This document shows positions 36,330-45,211 of a stretch of DNA of 45,211 nt, piece after piece. The stretch is from positions 1-45,211 of IMG/VR virus record IMGVR_UViG_3300027852_000067. One strand, written 5' to 3'. The notes beneath the pieces were generated by a model, which was given only the letters and a program-made list of their open reading frames with translations, made no database searches and was not told where the DNA came from. Origin of the DNA: a virus. The stretch's first letter is position 1; each line of letters starts with the position of its first letter. Position numbers and translations under genes: made by a program.

Positions 36330-38987
36330 TTATAACGCTGATAATTCCGGGCTCGGTTTTGATTCACGGTCTTCTCTTGTGTATGGCACCCCAAGTGAAA
36401 AAAGGCGTGCCCCTAATCTTTTAGCCTTCTTTTCTGGGAAAGAACCAAATCTAATACTTTCAGCCATTTCTTTTGCCACTTTTGGGTCATAAAGCGCTTC
36501 CCTCATTAGCATGTCAAAATGTCGTTGCGCTTTTTTATATAATGATGATTTAATAATATCAAAAGCCAGGTAATATTTCGGAACTCTACCTGACATAAAT
36601 GCCCAATATCTAGTAGCTGCCTGCGGAACTGCCATCCCAGTTATATCTTCAAAGCCTTTAAGCGGCATTTCAGTGTGGGCCTTTCCTTTTGGCGCTGGGA
36701 GCCGTTCCATCATTGCTTTCATAGCAGACACATCTTCTATGTTTTTTAAGTGTACAGGGCCAAAAAGCTTCTTGAGGGGCTTCCTATTGTTATTAATCGA
36801 AGTCAGAATATCTTCAGATGAACCCTGCGTGATATTTTCCCATACCACCCTTTTCAATGAACCGATTGCCTTTCTATCCGTATTTACTAAATCAACTAGG
36901 TCTCCCATCAATCTTTCGTCTGTCATTGCGCTTGTTAAAACCTTATCAGCGGCTATAGAGCCTTTCTTGTACCGTGTAAGGATCTTCACCAAAGCGTTGT
37001 CTTCTATATATTTTTGCCGCCCTGCTAATTGGGCCTGTCTATCCCAAAGGATATTTTGCGCATCCTCAAGTTTATTAATAGATTTAGATATATGAGGGAA
37101 TTCTTTTAAAACGTCCTTGTTTTTTGCTTTCCATGCTGTTAATTTCTTGCTATCGATTAAGCCGTCCACCGTCACCTTGCCGACCAGGCTATCCAATGCT
37201 GAATCATGTATGGCCTTCATCATAGAAGCATCTTTGCCAAAAACTTCCCTGAACTGCTTTGCCGAAGATTGATTCTTTAGAAACTCGCCCGCTATGCTTT
37301 CGTCAGATGTTCTGTAGAACCCAGTGCCATCTTTCCTCCTTATCTTGAATACCGCACCTTGCTCGAACGGTTTTATGAAATTATCAAGATATTCTTTTCT
37401 GAACTGTGCATAATTTTTGCCAAGTTGCTCGTCTAATGAATTAACTAAGCCGTCGACATCTTTCTTCAACCTGGTTAGCATTCTTATCTTTGGCCTATCT
37501 TTATTAACTGGAGATAGTGCCTTTATCATTTCATCAGTTATTTTCTCTCGAATAGCCTTGATGTCTACAAATGTAGTTGGTTTTGTTTCCCCTGCCTTCG
37601 TTGGTGCATAAATAAATCCAGCTACTGTTTTTTTCTTTTTTGGCTTATCAGCTATAATCTTTCTTAATATTTTAGGATAGTCCGATTTGTCCTGGAATCT
37701 ACTGACAAGTTTATATTTTTTTGTTACTTTCTTGCGCCACTCATTAAATGGGATTGTCAAATCAGCATCATTTATGCCAAGTTCTTCAGCCCTTATAGAC
37801 ATTTTCAAACTAGCATCTGTTCTTGCCCTGTCTACTCCATCCCTAATAAGCTGCCCTGTTTCCATCTTATCAATTTCAGGGACTTTCCCAACAAGCTTTT
37901 TTTGGGACTGAATGTTTTTTGAAACAAGGCGGTCTATAGTTTCTCCAACCACCTCCATCCTTTCATTTGCCGAATGCACGACAAGCCCTGGGTTAACATC
38001 GGCATCAGGAGCAGCATTATTTGTAAATCGACTAATGGCTTGCTTGTTAGTCCTTCTTTTCGCTATTATTTCCTCTAAAAACTTTCCTTGCGCCTCAGAT
38101 TCTATAGCCCTTTGCTGTGCCAATAATGCCGGGCTACCAGACGCTTCAGCAGTAGACGGTTCAAGCCCTGGAGCCTTTTTTCTAAGTCGTTCTGATTTTG
38201 CAATATTTTTCAGTGATTCTTCAGACATAGCACCACTCATCACTTTATTAATCGCATCTTGCGCGGCTGCTGTTTGCGCTTTGGATGAAAAACGACTTGT
38301 TAGTTTTCTCCCAAGCCTAAAAGCTAAAGAAGAAGGCGAGCCTGCGAGTGCTGTTGGCGCAATACCGCCTGCTAACTGGCCGAATGTCTCTGCCGTAGTG
38401 TTGTTAGGTGAAATTTCTCTAGCAATGCCAGCACCAGCGCCTGCACCCATGGCAGCGACTGTTTCCCCTATGGTTGCTTTCCCTGGTGTCCTCGCGATAG
38501 GGGCAAGGATCTGTTCCTTGATTAAGCCTTTCGCGCCAATGTCAACCGCTGCTTTTGCAGCCCCCGCAGCTTTCAACATCCCCCCTGCCGGCAATGCTGT
38601 TGCCCCCAATTCTTCCCCTACACGGTGCGCAACACGCCCTAATGTTGTATCTGGGCCTTCTGAATACATCTCGCCCATTACTGGTTCTGTTTTTTCTACT
38701 TGTTTTCTGAGCCATTGCGAACCGCCAACGGGTTTTTCCTCCGCACTAGGGCCGACCTCCAACCCTAATTCAGCCCGGAACTTGGAGGCCTGCTCTAAAA
38801 TAGCATTAGTAATGTCAACTGGCATTCCTGCCATCTCAGTTAGCCCAAGATTGAACCCGCCTGCAAAACCTTCTCCGTATTTCGTTATTTCAGGGTTCAC
38901 GTTCACGACTGTTGATTCGTTTTCCCATCGCGATTTCTGTTCAGGCGGAGGCTTAACGCCTACTATTGATTCATCTTCCCATCTCAT
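36330..38987 (-). CDS. Internal virion / DNA ejection protein (gp16-like)
   Basis: 885 residues. A Gly/Ala-rich, membrane-active segment at about 155-215 (IGETVAAMGAGAGAGIAREISPNNTTAETFGQLAGGI), then long helices up to the C-terminus. This is typical of ejection proteins such as P22 gp16. It overlaps the gp20-like gene by 4 bases. The three genes 41.0 to 36.3 kb follow P22 order gp7-gp20-gp16. Ejected with DNA to build a trans-envelope channel. Confidence 0.72.
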   Translation of the reverse strand: MRWEDESIVGVKPPPEQKSRWENESTVVNVNPEITKYGEGFAGGFNLGLTEMAGMPVDITNAILEQASKFRAELGLEVGPSAEEKPVGGSQWLRKQVEKTEPVMGEMYSEGPDTTLGRVAHRVGEELGATALPAGGMLKAAGAAKAAVDIGAKGLIKEQILAPIARTPGKATIGETVAAMGAGAGAGIAREISPNNTTAETFGQLAGGIAPTALAGSPSSLAFRLGRKLTSRFSSKAQTAAAQDAINKVMSGAMSEESLKNIAKSERLRKKAPGLEPSTAEASGSPALLAQQRAIESEAQGKFLEEIIAKRRTNKQAISRFTNNAAPDADVNPGLVVHSANERMEVVGETIDRLVSKNIQSQKKLVGKVPEIDKMETGQLIRDGVDRARTDASLKMSIRAEELGINDADLTIPFNEWRKKVTKKYKLVSRFQDKSDYPKILRKIIADKPKKKKTVAGFIYAPTKAGETKPTTFVDIKAIREKITDEMIKALSPVNKDRPKIRMLTRLKKDVDGLVNSLDEQLGKNYAQFRKEYLDNFIKPFEQGAVFKIRRKDGTGFYRTSDESIAGEFLKNQSSAKQFREVFGKDASMMKAIHDSALDSLVGKVTVDGLIDSKKLTAWKAKNKDVLKEFPHISKSINKLEDAQNILWDRQAQLAGRQKYIEDNALVKILTRYKKGSIAADKVLTSAMTDERLMGDLVDLVNTDRKAIGSLKRVVWENITQGSSEDILTSINNNRKPLKKLFGPVHLKNIEDVSAMKAMMERLPAPKGKAHTEMPLKGFEDITGMAVPQAATRYWAFMSGRVPKYYLAFDIIKSSLYKKAQRHFDMLMREALYDPKVAKEMAESIRFGSFPEKKAKRLGARLFSLGVPYTREDRESKPSPELSAL

Positions 38988-40249
38988 TTTTTAGTCCTTA
39001 AAGTACCTTTGGGATCAATAAATTGCTGACCTGATTTTAGCCCATCAAAGTCTTCATCATTTTTTATTCTAGTCGGAACACCTAGAAGGCCAAGGAAATG
39101 TTCGATATCGTTAGCTGATTGAATAGCAGCTTGCCGTTGTTTTGATGGTATCATTCTATTTTGTGCTGTTTTAAGTTCTTTTTCTATTCTGCCTTTGAGG
39201 TACTCGTCTATCGCTACAGCCCTATGTTGCATTTGCTTCGGGTTATCAAAAATAGTAGGTGAAATATTGATCTCCTCCCTTATCCTATTTATTTCACCAA
39301 CTGGGAATCTAGGGTTGATAGATAAAGCTCTTATGAGGTCATTTTGGGCACTTTTTATGTATTGCCTTGCCTCTACTGTCTTTTCAGCTATAGGACCACC
39401 TACCATTCCAGACACGGCAGATGCACCTGACTTTAACGCAGACAATGGGCCTGTCCCCAGTGCTGTCATGTCCCATATTGTTCTTCTTGGCTCCCCATTA
39501 TCTTTTGCTTCCGCAGGTGCAGCTTGATCAGCAACGCTCAACCTGGAAACTGTGTTGTCTGTCAAATCAACCAAGGAAATCTCTTGGGTAACAGGGTCCT
39601 GCTGAACCTTTATTCCTCCTGTTACTATTTTTGTTGCTTGCCCCCGTGAAACACCGGGGATTGCTTTCAGTATTGCCTCAATTTTTTGCTTGAATACTGG
39701 CTGGCCATCGCCTTCCTCCTCCGCAGCCATTGTTATGTTCACATTTTCCATTAAAGCAGCGTTATAAATAGCGTCAAACTTGTCTCTTTTTTCATCCGCA
39801 GACCCTGGTTCGGCCTGGAGATTAGCAAGCGCCATCTTATGTTTTACAACAGCCTTACTTGGACCTTCACTAATATTGCCGTTGTTGTCAGTGAATTTTA
39901 CGTCATCGCCATCTCGTTCTATCTCAAAATCACCATATTTCTCTTTATATTCAGGCCCGAACTCCGCCTCCATATTTGGATCTGAAATCATCGCAGCCAT
40001 GACCTTATGTTGCAAAACAAAACTTTTTTGCCGCATATCCATCTCATGCGTTTCACCAGCCCGTTGCTCTCCGGCCACGGCTCTCTGTTCTCCGCGCACA
40101 TCAAGAGCATTCTGCATGTCCAAGCGGCCCATACGCTTTCTAGCCAACTGGTTGGCTAATGCGTCACCTTGTGGATTCTGGTTCCCCCTGAGAGTTGAAA
40201 GGAAATTAGGTGCAGAAGGAACTTGCGGCCTTGCGATATTCAATGGCAT
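38984..40249 (-). CDS. Internal virion protein (gp20-like)
   Basis: 421 residues, mostly helical, with a long charged N-terminal helix (RMGRLDMQNALDVRGEQRAVAGEQRAGETHEMDMRQKSF). It lies between the gp7-like and gp16-like genes. In P22 gp20 is ejected with DNA. Family by position and helical content. Confidence 0.65.
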   Translation of the reverse strand: MPLNIARPQVPSAPNFLSTLRGNQNPQGDALANQLARKRMGRLDMQNALDVRGEQRAVAGEQRAGETHEMDMRQKSFVLQHKVMAAMISDPNMEAEFGPEYKEKYGDFEIERDGDDVKFTDNNGNISEGPSKAVVKHKMALANLQAEPGSADEKRDKFDAIYNAALMENVNITMAAEEEGDGQPVFKQKIEAILKAIPGVSRGQATKIVTGGIKVQQDPVTQEISLVDLTDNTVSRLSVADQAAPAEAKDNGEPRRTIWDMTALGTGPLSALKSGASAVSGMVGGPIAEKTVEARQYIKSAQNDLIRALSINPRFPVGEINRIREEINISPTIFDNPKQMQHRAVAIDEYLKGRIEKELKTAQNRMIPSKQRQAAIQSANDIEHFLGLLGVPTRIKNDEDFDGLKSGQQFIDPKGTLRTKK

Positions 40250-40260
40250 GGTATGTCTCC

Positions 40261-41022
40261 TTATCTATTCAGGCTTATTTGCCTGGTCAGTGCGTTACCC
40301 CAGTTAGGTTGATCCGTCAAGTTCCTGCCTTTCATGGAACTTAATATATTCGACGAATACGGCGACGATGGGGACATTGAACCTCCGCTTGACAGCACGT
40401 TTGGAGTGCTGCCCATTCCACTGACTATCGCGCCACCAATTGAGCCCAAGCCCTGAACTCCAGCGGAGATAGCCTGCCCTTTTAGGTCAGCCACCCTGAA
40501 GCCGCCCATTGCCGCCCCTGCGTAACCTGCTGCTTTCATTCCCGCTTGGTTTTCCTTATACGCTTGGCGTAATGACTCACGGTCGCTCAGGGCGTTCATG
40601 CCTTGCGCCGTTGTTATGTCCAGGTTGTCAATGGCGTTCTGGAAATCCTGGTCGGCCAACCCGCCAGCAAACTCAATAAGAGCCTTACTTCTTGCGCCGC
40701 CATAGCGTCCCTTTGCAAGCGCGTTCCGGCTAATGGCCTTCTCCCCCTCGTCCATTTGGAACTGATACCCGGGGCTTTCACGATATAGGGAATAATCATC
40801 CCCGGTAAGCAACTGGAACTTGCGCTCGAAGGCTTCCAGGCCCCTTTCGACATATGGGTCATAATATTGCGAAATGCCGTCCCCCTCCCCTGTTCCTGTG
40901 AAGGTCTGCCACAAGTCGTCAGCCGCCCTCGACATGCGCTTTCTGTAATGCCTGGCAGATCTGCTGCTTCCAGATGCCGCTGACGCCGCGCCCAAAGCGG
41001 CTCCTATTGCTTCAAATGGCAT
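40261..41022 (-). CDS. Internal virion / DNA transfer protein (gp7-like)
   Basis: 253 residues. An Ala/Gly-rich start (AIGAALGAASAASGSSRSARHYRKRM), then YYDPYVERGLEAFERKFQLLTGDDYSLYRESPGYQFQMDEGEKAISRNALAKGRYGGARSKALIEFA. That run is highly typical of phage DNA-transfer proteins of short-tailed phages. Ribosome site GGAGGTATGAG. Acts at genome ejection. Confidence 0.75.
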   Translation of the reverse strand: MPFEAIGAALGAASAASGSSRSARHYRKRMSRAADDLWQTFTGTGEGDGISQYYDPYVERGLEAFERKFQLLTGDDYSLYRESPGYQFQMDEGEKAISRNALAKGRYGGARSKALIEFAGGLADQDFQNAIDNLDITTAQGMNALSDRESLRQAYKENQAGMKAAGYAGAAMGGFRVADLKGQAISAGVQGLGSIGGAIVSGMGSTPNVLSSGGSMSPSSPYSSNILSSMKGRNLTDQPNWGNALTRQISLNR

Positions 41023-41038
41023 TGCTCATACCTCCGTT

Positions 41039-42058
41039 CTATAATTTAATGTCTAACCGAGTCCTTGTGCTACCGCCGCCGCCGCTGTAGCCGTATGCCC
41101 CTATTTCTACGCCGCTAATCCATGCCCCAACAGGCGTGTCGGTCGTGTCGCTCCACACTTGATGGTTCCACAAATCGTACTTATCACCGTCCCCGTCAGA
41201 GAACGGATCAGTCCCGGTGTTTATACAAGGAGATCCGCCTTTCAAAGTCCCATCAGAATTAATGCTCGGATCAGCCGCGCTATTATTCCCACCATCCGTG
41301 TAATTACTCGCAGCGGGGATATAGGAATAGCTGACATTCGCTGTTCCAAACTCATCCGAATTTCCTGCATCAGAAGTATTTCCATAAACTATGCAGTTCT
41401 TAAAAATAACATCGGCATCAGAACAATTAATTCCTCCAAATGACACAGAAGTACTGTTTATTATTGTGCAGTTTGTTACTTCTGGAGAATCTGCATTACC
41501 AAACCATCGCATGGCTCCCCCGGAAGAGGCAGCAGAGCAATTAGCAGCTAGAATGAAACTAAGTTTTGGATCGCAACCAGCGTCTCTTCCATATATAGCG
41601 CCACCGTAATCAGCTGAACAATTTGTAATTTTACCTCTACAAATAGTTGGGCTAGCACCCTCCATTAAGATTCCGCCGCCATTGGATATAGAATTGCCAT
41701 CAGTAATAATGAACCCCTCCAGAACAGCGGCGTTAGTTTCCCCATTATGAAAATAAAACCCCCTCGTAGCCCCAGGAGGATCAACAGTAAAGTAATCAGC
41801 CTGATACGGCTTAACAGTGAACCCGTTAGGTGCTGCGCCCCAGTCTATGCTCTCGGTGTAGGTGCCTGTGTCTGCTACCCAGACCGTGTCGCCATTAGCA
41901 GCTAAGTTAATCCCTGCTTGGAGCGTCTTCTTAGCTGTGGCAGGGCTTTCACCGTTTCCGGAGTCATCTGCCATTGTCGCATCCACATAGTAATCTGTAG
42001 CAGCAACAGGAGACGCGATGAATAGCAGCGCAAAGAATATTACTATTAGCTTTTTCAT
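41039..42058 (-). CDS. Secreted beta-helix protein
   Basis: 339 residues. Residues 1-20 are a signal peptide (KKLIVIFFALLFIASPVAA). TDYYVDATMADDSGNGESPATAKKTLQAGINLAANGDTVWVADTGTY matches the start of the 705-aa protein at 30676 (TDYYVD, then a DUF1565-like segment). The rest is a short parallel beta-helix. Possibly a depolymerase or fibre. Starts one base before the end of the previous gene. Confidence 0.7.
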   Translation of the reverse strand: MKKLIVIFFALLFIASPVAATDYYVDATMADDSGNGESPATAKKTLQAGINLAANGDTVWVADTGTYTESIDWGAAPNGFTVKPYQADYFTVDPPGATRGFYFHNGETNAAVLEGFIITDGNSISNGGGILMEGASPTICRGKITNCSADYGGAIYGRDAGCDPKLSFILAANCSAASSGGAMRWFGNADSPEVTNCTIINSTSVSFGGINCSDADVIFKNCIVYGNTSDAGNSDEFGTANVSYSYIPAASNYTDGGNNSAADPSINSDGTLKGGSPCINTGTDPFSDGDGDKYDLWNHQVWSDTTDTPVGAWISGVEIGAYGYSGGGGSTRTRLDIKL

Positions 42059-42696
42059 TATTGCCTCCCCCGAATCGTCACGTCAGGCATAGAATCCTTG
42101 ACCACTCCGATATTCAGCTTTAGCTTGGCATTCACCTTGTCGTGCCTATACCCTTGTGCTAAAGCAGAGACGGAAACCTGTTTAACTAATTCCACCTTTG
42201 TATCCTCCCGGACCAACCAGTAATTGCCAAGCGTAGCCTTCGGATGAAGCACAACCTCCAGGTTCCCGCCAACTTCTTTCCAGGCCTCTTTGTGGATAGT
42301 TCTCATGCCATTGTAAAATATAACCTTTCCTTTACTCTCGTCGTGCTTGATAATGCACTCCCCGAAACGCCACCAAGCAAGGGAATACCCCTGAAAGCCA
42401 CCCCGGTAAGTCACATTGGTCCCTTTAATATTGATCGTGTCACCTGCTTTGACGGCAGAGGCCTGTAGGTTAGCCACTGACACAAACGGTGCATCCTTCG
42501 CCCCTGTCTGCTTTTCCTTTGGCGGATTCTCAATCAGCGTATTATCTAGCCAGTACTCGGCTGCTTGCGCGTTCCCGCATAAGAAGAATATAGCCAGTAT
42601 GATCATTAATATCTGCATGCGTTCCCTCATTAAGTTGCTAATTAAAGTTTGCTTCAGGATAAATATAGAAAGAAAAAGGGTTAATGGTTTTCTCAT
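42058..42696 (-). CDS. Secreted structural-like protein
   Basis: 212 residues as given. An internal start at 42618 (AGGGAAC 3-8 bases upstream) is equally likely and gives a clean signal peptide (QILMIILAIFFLCGNAQA) and 186 residues. The upstream start at 42696 also has a ribosome site (GGGAGACGGC). The mature part is AEYWLDNTLIENPPKEKQTGAKDAPFVSV.. with strands. Similar in layout to the TDYYVD proteins (AEYWLDN). Function unknown. Confidence 0.65.
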   Translation of the reverse strand: MRKPLTLFLSIFILKQTLISNLMRERMQILMIILAIFFLCGNAQAAEYWLDNTLIENPPKEKQTGAKDAPFVSVANLQASAVKAGDTINIKGTNVTYRGGFQGYSLAWWRFGECIIKHDESKGKVIFYNGMRTIHKEAWKEVGGNLEVVLHPKATLGNYWLVREDTKVELVKQVSVSALAQGYRHDKVNAKLKLNIGVVKDSMPDVTIRGRQ

Positions 42697-43049
42697 GCCG
42701 TCTCCCTATTGACATAACCGGCCATTGTCAAAATATTAGCCGCTGCCCCAAAGGCCCTGACGACTAGGCCATTCTGGAGTGGCAAGCCGTCTACTATTTT
42801 CACCATGCCGGTTAATGCCGGAATCTCAATAGTCGCAATATGATCATCCGGGCTCGATACTCCGCCAAATTCTATTGTAAGTTTCCTGGTGCTTGAGTCC
42901 GTATTGTTGGCCCACAAGTAGAGCATGTCTTTATCGCTTTCCCCAGCAATAGCCGTATGAATGAGCGTCCCGGGTGTTGCTGTCTGAACGACCTTTATAG
43001 GCCTGCCATTGGTGGATTCGCTCAAGAATATCCTTGACCAAGTACTCAT
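42693..43049 (-). CDS. Small beta-rich virion protein
   Basis: 118 residues, strands with DSSTRKLTIEFGGVSSPDDHIATIEIPALTGMVKIVDGLPLQNGLVVRAFG. It starts in the stop of the upstream protein (ATGA overlap). It probably belongs to the tail or head surface; the family is known in phage genomes as hypothetical. Confidence 0.68.
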   Translation of the reverse strand: MSTWSRIFLSESTNGRPIKVVQTATPGTLIHTAIAGESDKDMLYLWANNTDSSTRKLTIEFGGVSSPDDHIATIEIPALTGMVKIVDGLPLQNGLVVRAFGAAANILTMAGYVNRETA

Positions 43050-43516
43050 CTATTGAACTCCTGCATTACAAGGATGTTGGCACCTACAAAATATCGTTCA
43101 TCGCCACGGTTGTCTGTATGATAATTGGTATGATCATCGTCTGATCGTCCGCTTAACCCTCCATGGTCTATTTGAGCGCCGCCCCCTCCTGTGTGGTTAT
43201 GAGAATCGCCACCTGTTACGCCCTCGCTTGATGATGCCTTGCCATTGAGTTGCGTCTGGATTGCCGATGACACACCGTTCAACGTCTGAAATTCAGCATT
43301 GCTGATATCGGCGGCGTCAAGCCCTGAATCTTTGAATATTCCTGTCGCAGTGTATGACGCAAGATGGTCTTCCGAGCCAACACCAACAGGAGCCAAGGCA
43401 TCGTTTGTGGCGCTTATGATATCTACCATTTTACGATGGAAGAACCTGCCAAATACAGGCCCGAACGCCTTAATGAATGATACAGATGCTTGCTTTGGTA
43501 AATCCTGAACAGCCAT
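43046..43516 (-). CDS. Tail needle / fibre base-like protein
   Basis: 156 residues. A helical N-terminus, then GVSSAIQTQLNGKASSSEGVTGGDSHNHTGGGGAQIDHGGLSGRSDDDHTNY: the S-x-x-I-Q-T-Q-L-N-G-K motif of phage fibres and a His/Gly-rich loop as in long tail-fibre trimers (metal-binding HNHT/DHTNY pattern). Placed after gp10 like the gp26 needle in P22. Which part it plays is not certain. Confidence 0.65.
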   Translation of the reverse strand: MAVQDLPKQASVSFIKAFGPVFGRFFHRKMVDIISATNDALAPVGVGSEDHLASYTATGIFKDSGLDAADISNAEFQTLNGVSSAIQTQLNGKASSSEGVTGGDSHNHTGGGGAQIDHGGLSGRSDDDHTNYHTDNRGDERYFVGANILVMQEFNR

Positions 43517-44925
43517 TACCCGCCCCTAGCCTCGTATATAGTCCGCTCAACAGGGCTTGATATAACTGCCCTGAATATACGGCCTTTCCTGCGCGTCATG
43601 CCAAGCCTACGCCACACCATACGCTTTTCGTATTCGCCTTTTTCGCCTATCTCCCGATACCCCTTCACGGTCCAAGTCTTGCCGTTATCGTCGCTATATT
43701 CCAAACGAGCTGACGGGGTGGACCCAGCGGCAGGTGACACTAAATCATTGGTTAGCCCTACCCCTGGCTGCATATCAAGTTCAAAAAAGCTCCATGGTTG
43801 CCGCTGGCCTTTATCCGGAATATGAGGGCTTGTCCATTCTGATATGATTTCATGCCCATTATCGTGATACAAAGATCCGTCCAGTTTCCAGATGATGCCG
43901 TTGTCCCGGTCCCCTATTAAATGCTCCCGGTTAAAGTACCCAAGATACTGGTTAATTCTGTGAGCCGCCTGATCCGGGTAGCTGGTCCATCGATACCAGA
44001 CGCTTGATTCTAATTTAGCACTTGCGGAAATGTCATAGATGAAAGTCTTGTTGCCAGTCGGAAAAGTGATCACGTACCACCATGAGCCGTACCAGTTTAT
44101 AGTAAAACCCTTAGCATCCGAAACGGTAGACATATCGGCTATTTCCTGCTCTATTTTCTCCGTGCTTATCTGCTTTGTGGCATACCCGATGCTCCGCCGT
44201 ATCCTGTCCATGTTGTCCAAGAAAAATATGCTTGTATCTCCAACCGCCAAACTATCCGCTGCTCCAAGGCCGATACTATGATCAACCGCCTGAACTTTCT
44301 TAAACGGGAATGCCGCCGTGCCATCATGAATGTAAAGCTCAATACTATCGGTCCCGAACTCCCATAATTCACCATCAAGGGATTCTGAACCAACTAGATT
44401 GTCAGGCTGACGATTGGCCTCTTCATAGTCTAGCGGGTCCCATGCCGTGTAGTCTCCCGCCGTACATACATAAAAGTCCGCCGTGTCTTCACTGACAACA
44501 AGTGCATAAGTGTCCTGCGCCGTAATAGATTGAATGGCCGGCAAGTCAGTGTCAGATATAATCGTCAGTGTTTCCGCTGATATATCATATACATAGGCGT
44601 TCACACCATAGATTGCTACCATTATCTGCGTGCCGTTGCAGATCATCTTGGCCCGGCCTGAAAGAGTAGAAACGCTACCTATCAGGCTATAGGTTACCTT
44701 GTTTGTTGTTTTATAAAAGCCACTGCCGATGAGGACATAGAGTATCCCGGCCTGAATAAAACCGGCTCTGACAGGCTGCGGATGGGTGGAGCTCAAGTCC
44801 AGCCATGGAGAAGGTACGGCAGGCGTACATTTCAGACATGGGCCTCCGCGCGGGCCTTCATGAAGATAATACAGGTTACGCGGTAGCGCTACCTGGTTGC
44901 CTGGTATGATGAGAGGGATGTCCAT
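43516..44925 (-). CDS. P22 gp10-like tail hub / DNA stabilisation protein
   Basis: 469 residues, close to the 472 aa of P22 gp10. N-terminus DIPLIIPGNQVALPRNLYYLHEGPRG, repeats of strands with WxxD and TxxI, and a middle with SLAVGDTSIFFLDNMDRIRRSIGYATKQISTEKIEQEI, all typical of the gp10 beta-propeller family. It comes after the gp4-like gene. It closes the portal channel and anchors the spikes. Family confidence is high. Confidence 0.82.
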   Translation of the reverse strand: MDIPLIIPGNQVALPRNLYYLHEGPRGGPCLKCTPAVPSPWLDLSSTHPQPVRAGFIQAGILYVLIGSGFYKTTNKVTYSLIGSVSTLSGRAKMICNGTQIMVAIYGVNAYVYDISAETLTIISDTDLPAIQSITAQDTYALVVSEDTADFYVCTAGDYTAWDPLDYEEANRQPDNLVGSESLDGELWEFGTDSIELYIHDGTAAFPFKKVQAVDHSIGLGAADSLAVGDTSIFFLDNMDRIRRSIGYATKQISTEKIEQEIADMSTVSDAKGFTINWYGSWWYVITFPTGNKTFIYDISASAKLESSVWYRWTSYPDQAAHRINQYLGYFNREHLIGDRDNGIIWKLDGSLYHDNGHEIISEWTSPHIPDKGQRQPWSFFELDMQPGVGLTNDLVSPAAGSTPSARLEYSDDNGKTWTVKGYREIGEKGEYEKRMVWRRLGMTRRKGRIFRAVISSPVERTIYEARGG

Positions 44926-44934
44926 TTTTTCGCC

Positions 44935-45211
44935 TTATTCAAGGAGCAATGACCCGCCTTCTTCAACCATAAGTGAGTCTTCTTCTCCAACGCCTACCTG
45001 GCATGACGATCCGCCACTGGATGCAATCTCGATAATAGCTGGCTGGACCTTTCTGGCAGCGTTAAGAGACACAAGCCTTTGGCTACTTCGCTCCGCCTTG
45101 ATGATCATAAATTGGCTTGGTGATTGCCCGTAATTCATGGCTAATTCAACTGCCAACAGCCATTTGAATGGAGAATGATAGTTCCTTGCAAGCCCTACGT
45201 CATTAAGCAAA
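44935..45211 (-). CDS. P22 gp4-like protein, C-terminal part (continues at 624-8)
   Basis: The last part of the protein that starts at 624. Through the direct repeat it gives a continuous 255-residue frame (256 codons with the stop at 44935). The tail here is SSQRLVSLNAARKVQPAIIEIASSGGSS followed by an acidic end, which the left-end copy lacks because of the bad contig end. Confidence 0.75.
   Translation of the reverse strand, partial: LLNDVGLARNYHSPFKWLLAVELAMNYGQSPSQFMIIKAERSSQRLVSLNAARKVQPAIIEIASSGGSSCQVGVGEEDSLMVEEGGSLLLE
45086..45211. repeat. Terminal direct repeat, right copy
   Basis: Identical to 8-133. Assembly overlap of a circular or permuted genome; the unique length is about 45,078 bp. 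Confidence 0.9.

Noticed and set aside
37912-38994. 360-aa plus-strand frame opposite the internal virion protein
   Set aside because: Antisense to a long gene with clear ribosome site and family-like layout; no promoter or ribosome site on this strand.

Overview
The window is a nearly complete genome of a tailed, P22-like phage (Caudoviricetes, podovirus layout), probably of a Gram-negative host: it encodes lipoproteins with lipoboxes, Sec signal peptides and peptidoglycan-active enzymes. The contig is circular or circularly permuted. Bases 8-133 recur at 45086-45211, and the reading frame running off the left end (624 down to 8) continues exactly in frame at 45085-44935. The unique unit is therefore about 45,078 bp. 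The first 7 bases do not match the other end.

Late module (minus strand, about 10.9 kb down to 1 and then 45.2 kb down to 26.6 kb). From a late-type promoter at 10928-10956 the order is: short leader RNA and terminator, a DUF559/Vsr-like nuclease, small terminase (interrupted by a frameshift at an A10 run), large terminase, P22-type portal, a small secreted-looking protein, a sulfotransferase-like protein, scaffold, P22-type coat, two small structural proteins, a glycosyltransferase-methyltransferase fusion, and tail factors resembling gp4 and gp10. These are followed by needle or decoration-like proteins, beta-helix proteins, three internal virion/DNA-ejection proteins, several large tail fibre or spike proteins and a lysis cassette. 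Many of the beta-helix and tail proteins begin with a Sec-type signal peptide, which is unusual for virion proteins.

Early and regulatory module (about 10.9 to 26.6 kb). A left rightward operon (from a promoter at 10950-10978) and a leftward operon (DnaB-like helicase, three tiny membrane proteins, ASCH protein, HTH repressor) converge near 12.77 kb. A lambda-like divergent control region lies at 17.1-17.2 kb: a leaderless repressor promoter leftward and a strong early promoter rightward with a 17-bp palindrome. The rightward operon carries membrane proteins, a Sak4-like ATPase, a coiled-coil protein, zinc-ribbon proteins, a zinc-finger/sigma-region-4 protein and an MT-A70 methyltransferase.

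Main discovery. The non-coding gaps at the ends of all three early operons hold about a dozen elements that look like integron attC sites. They have an R''-like AAC box, an imperfect hairpin with a single unpaired A or G at the same position (for example CACCGG[A]CG paired with CGCCGGTG), and an R'-like GTTAT or ATTAT box. Each is oriented with its gene, and the gene starts a few bases after the R' box. No integron integrase was seen. The phage thus seems to carry small, mostly orphan gene cassettes, including two non-coding cassettes with tRNA-like ends. Host integron integrase could load or shuffle these into phage early operons, whose promoters would act as the cassette promoter.
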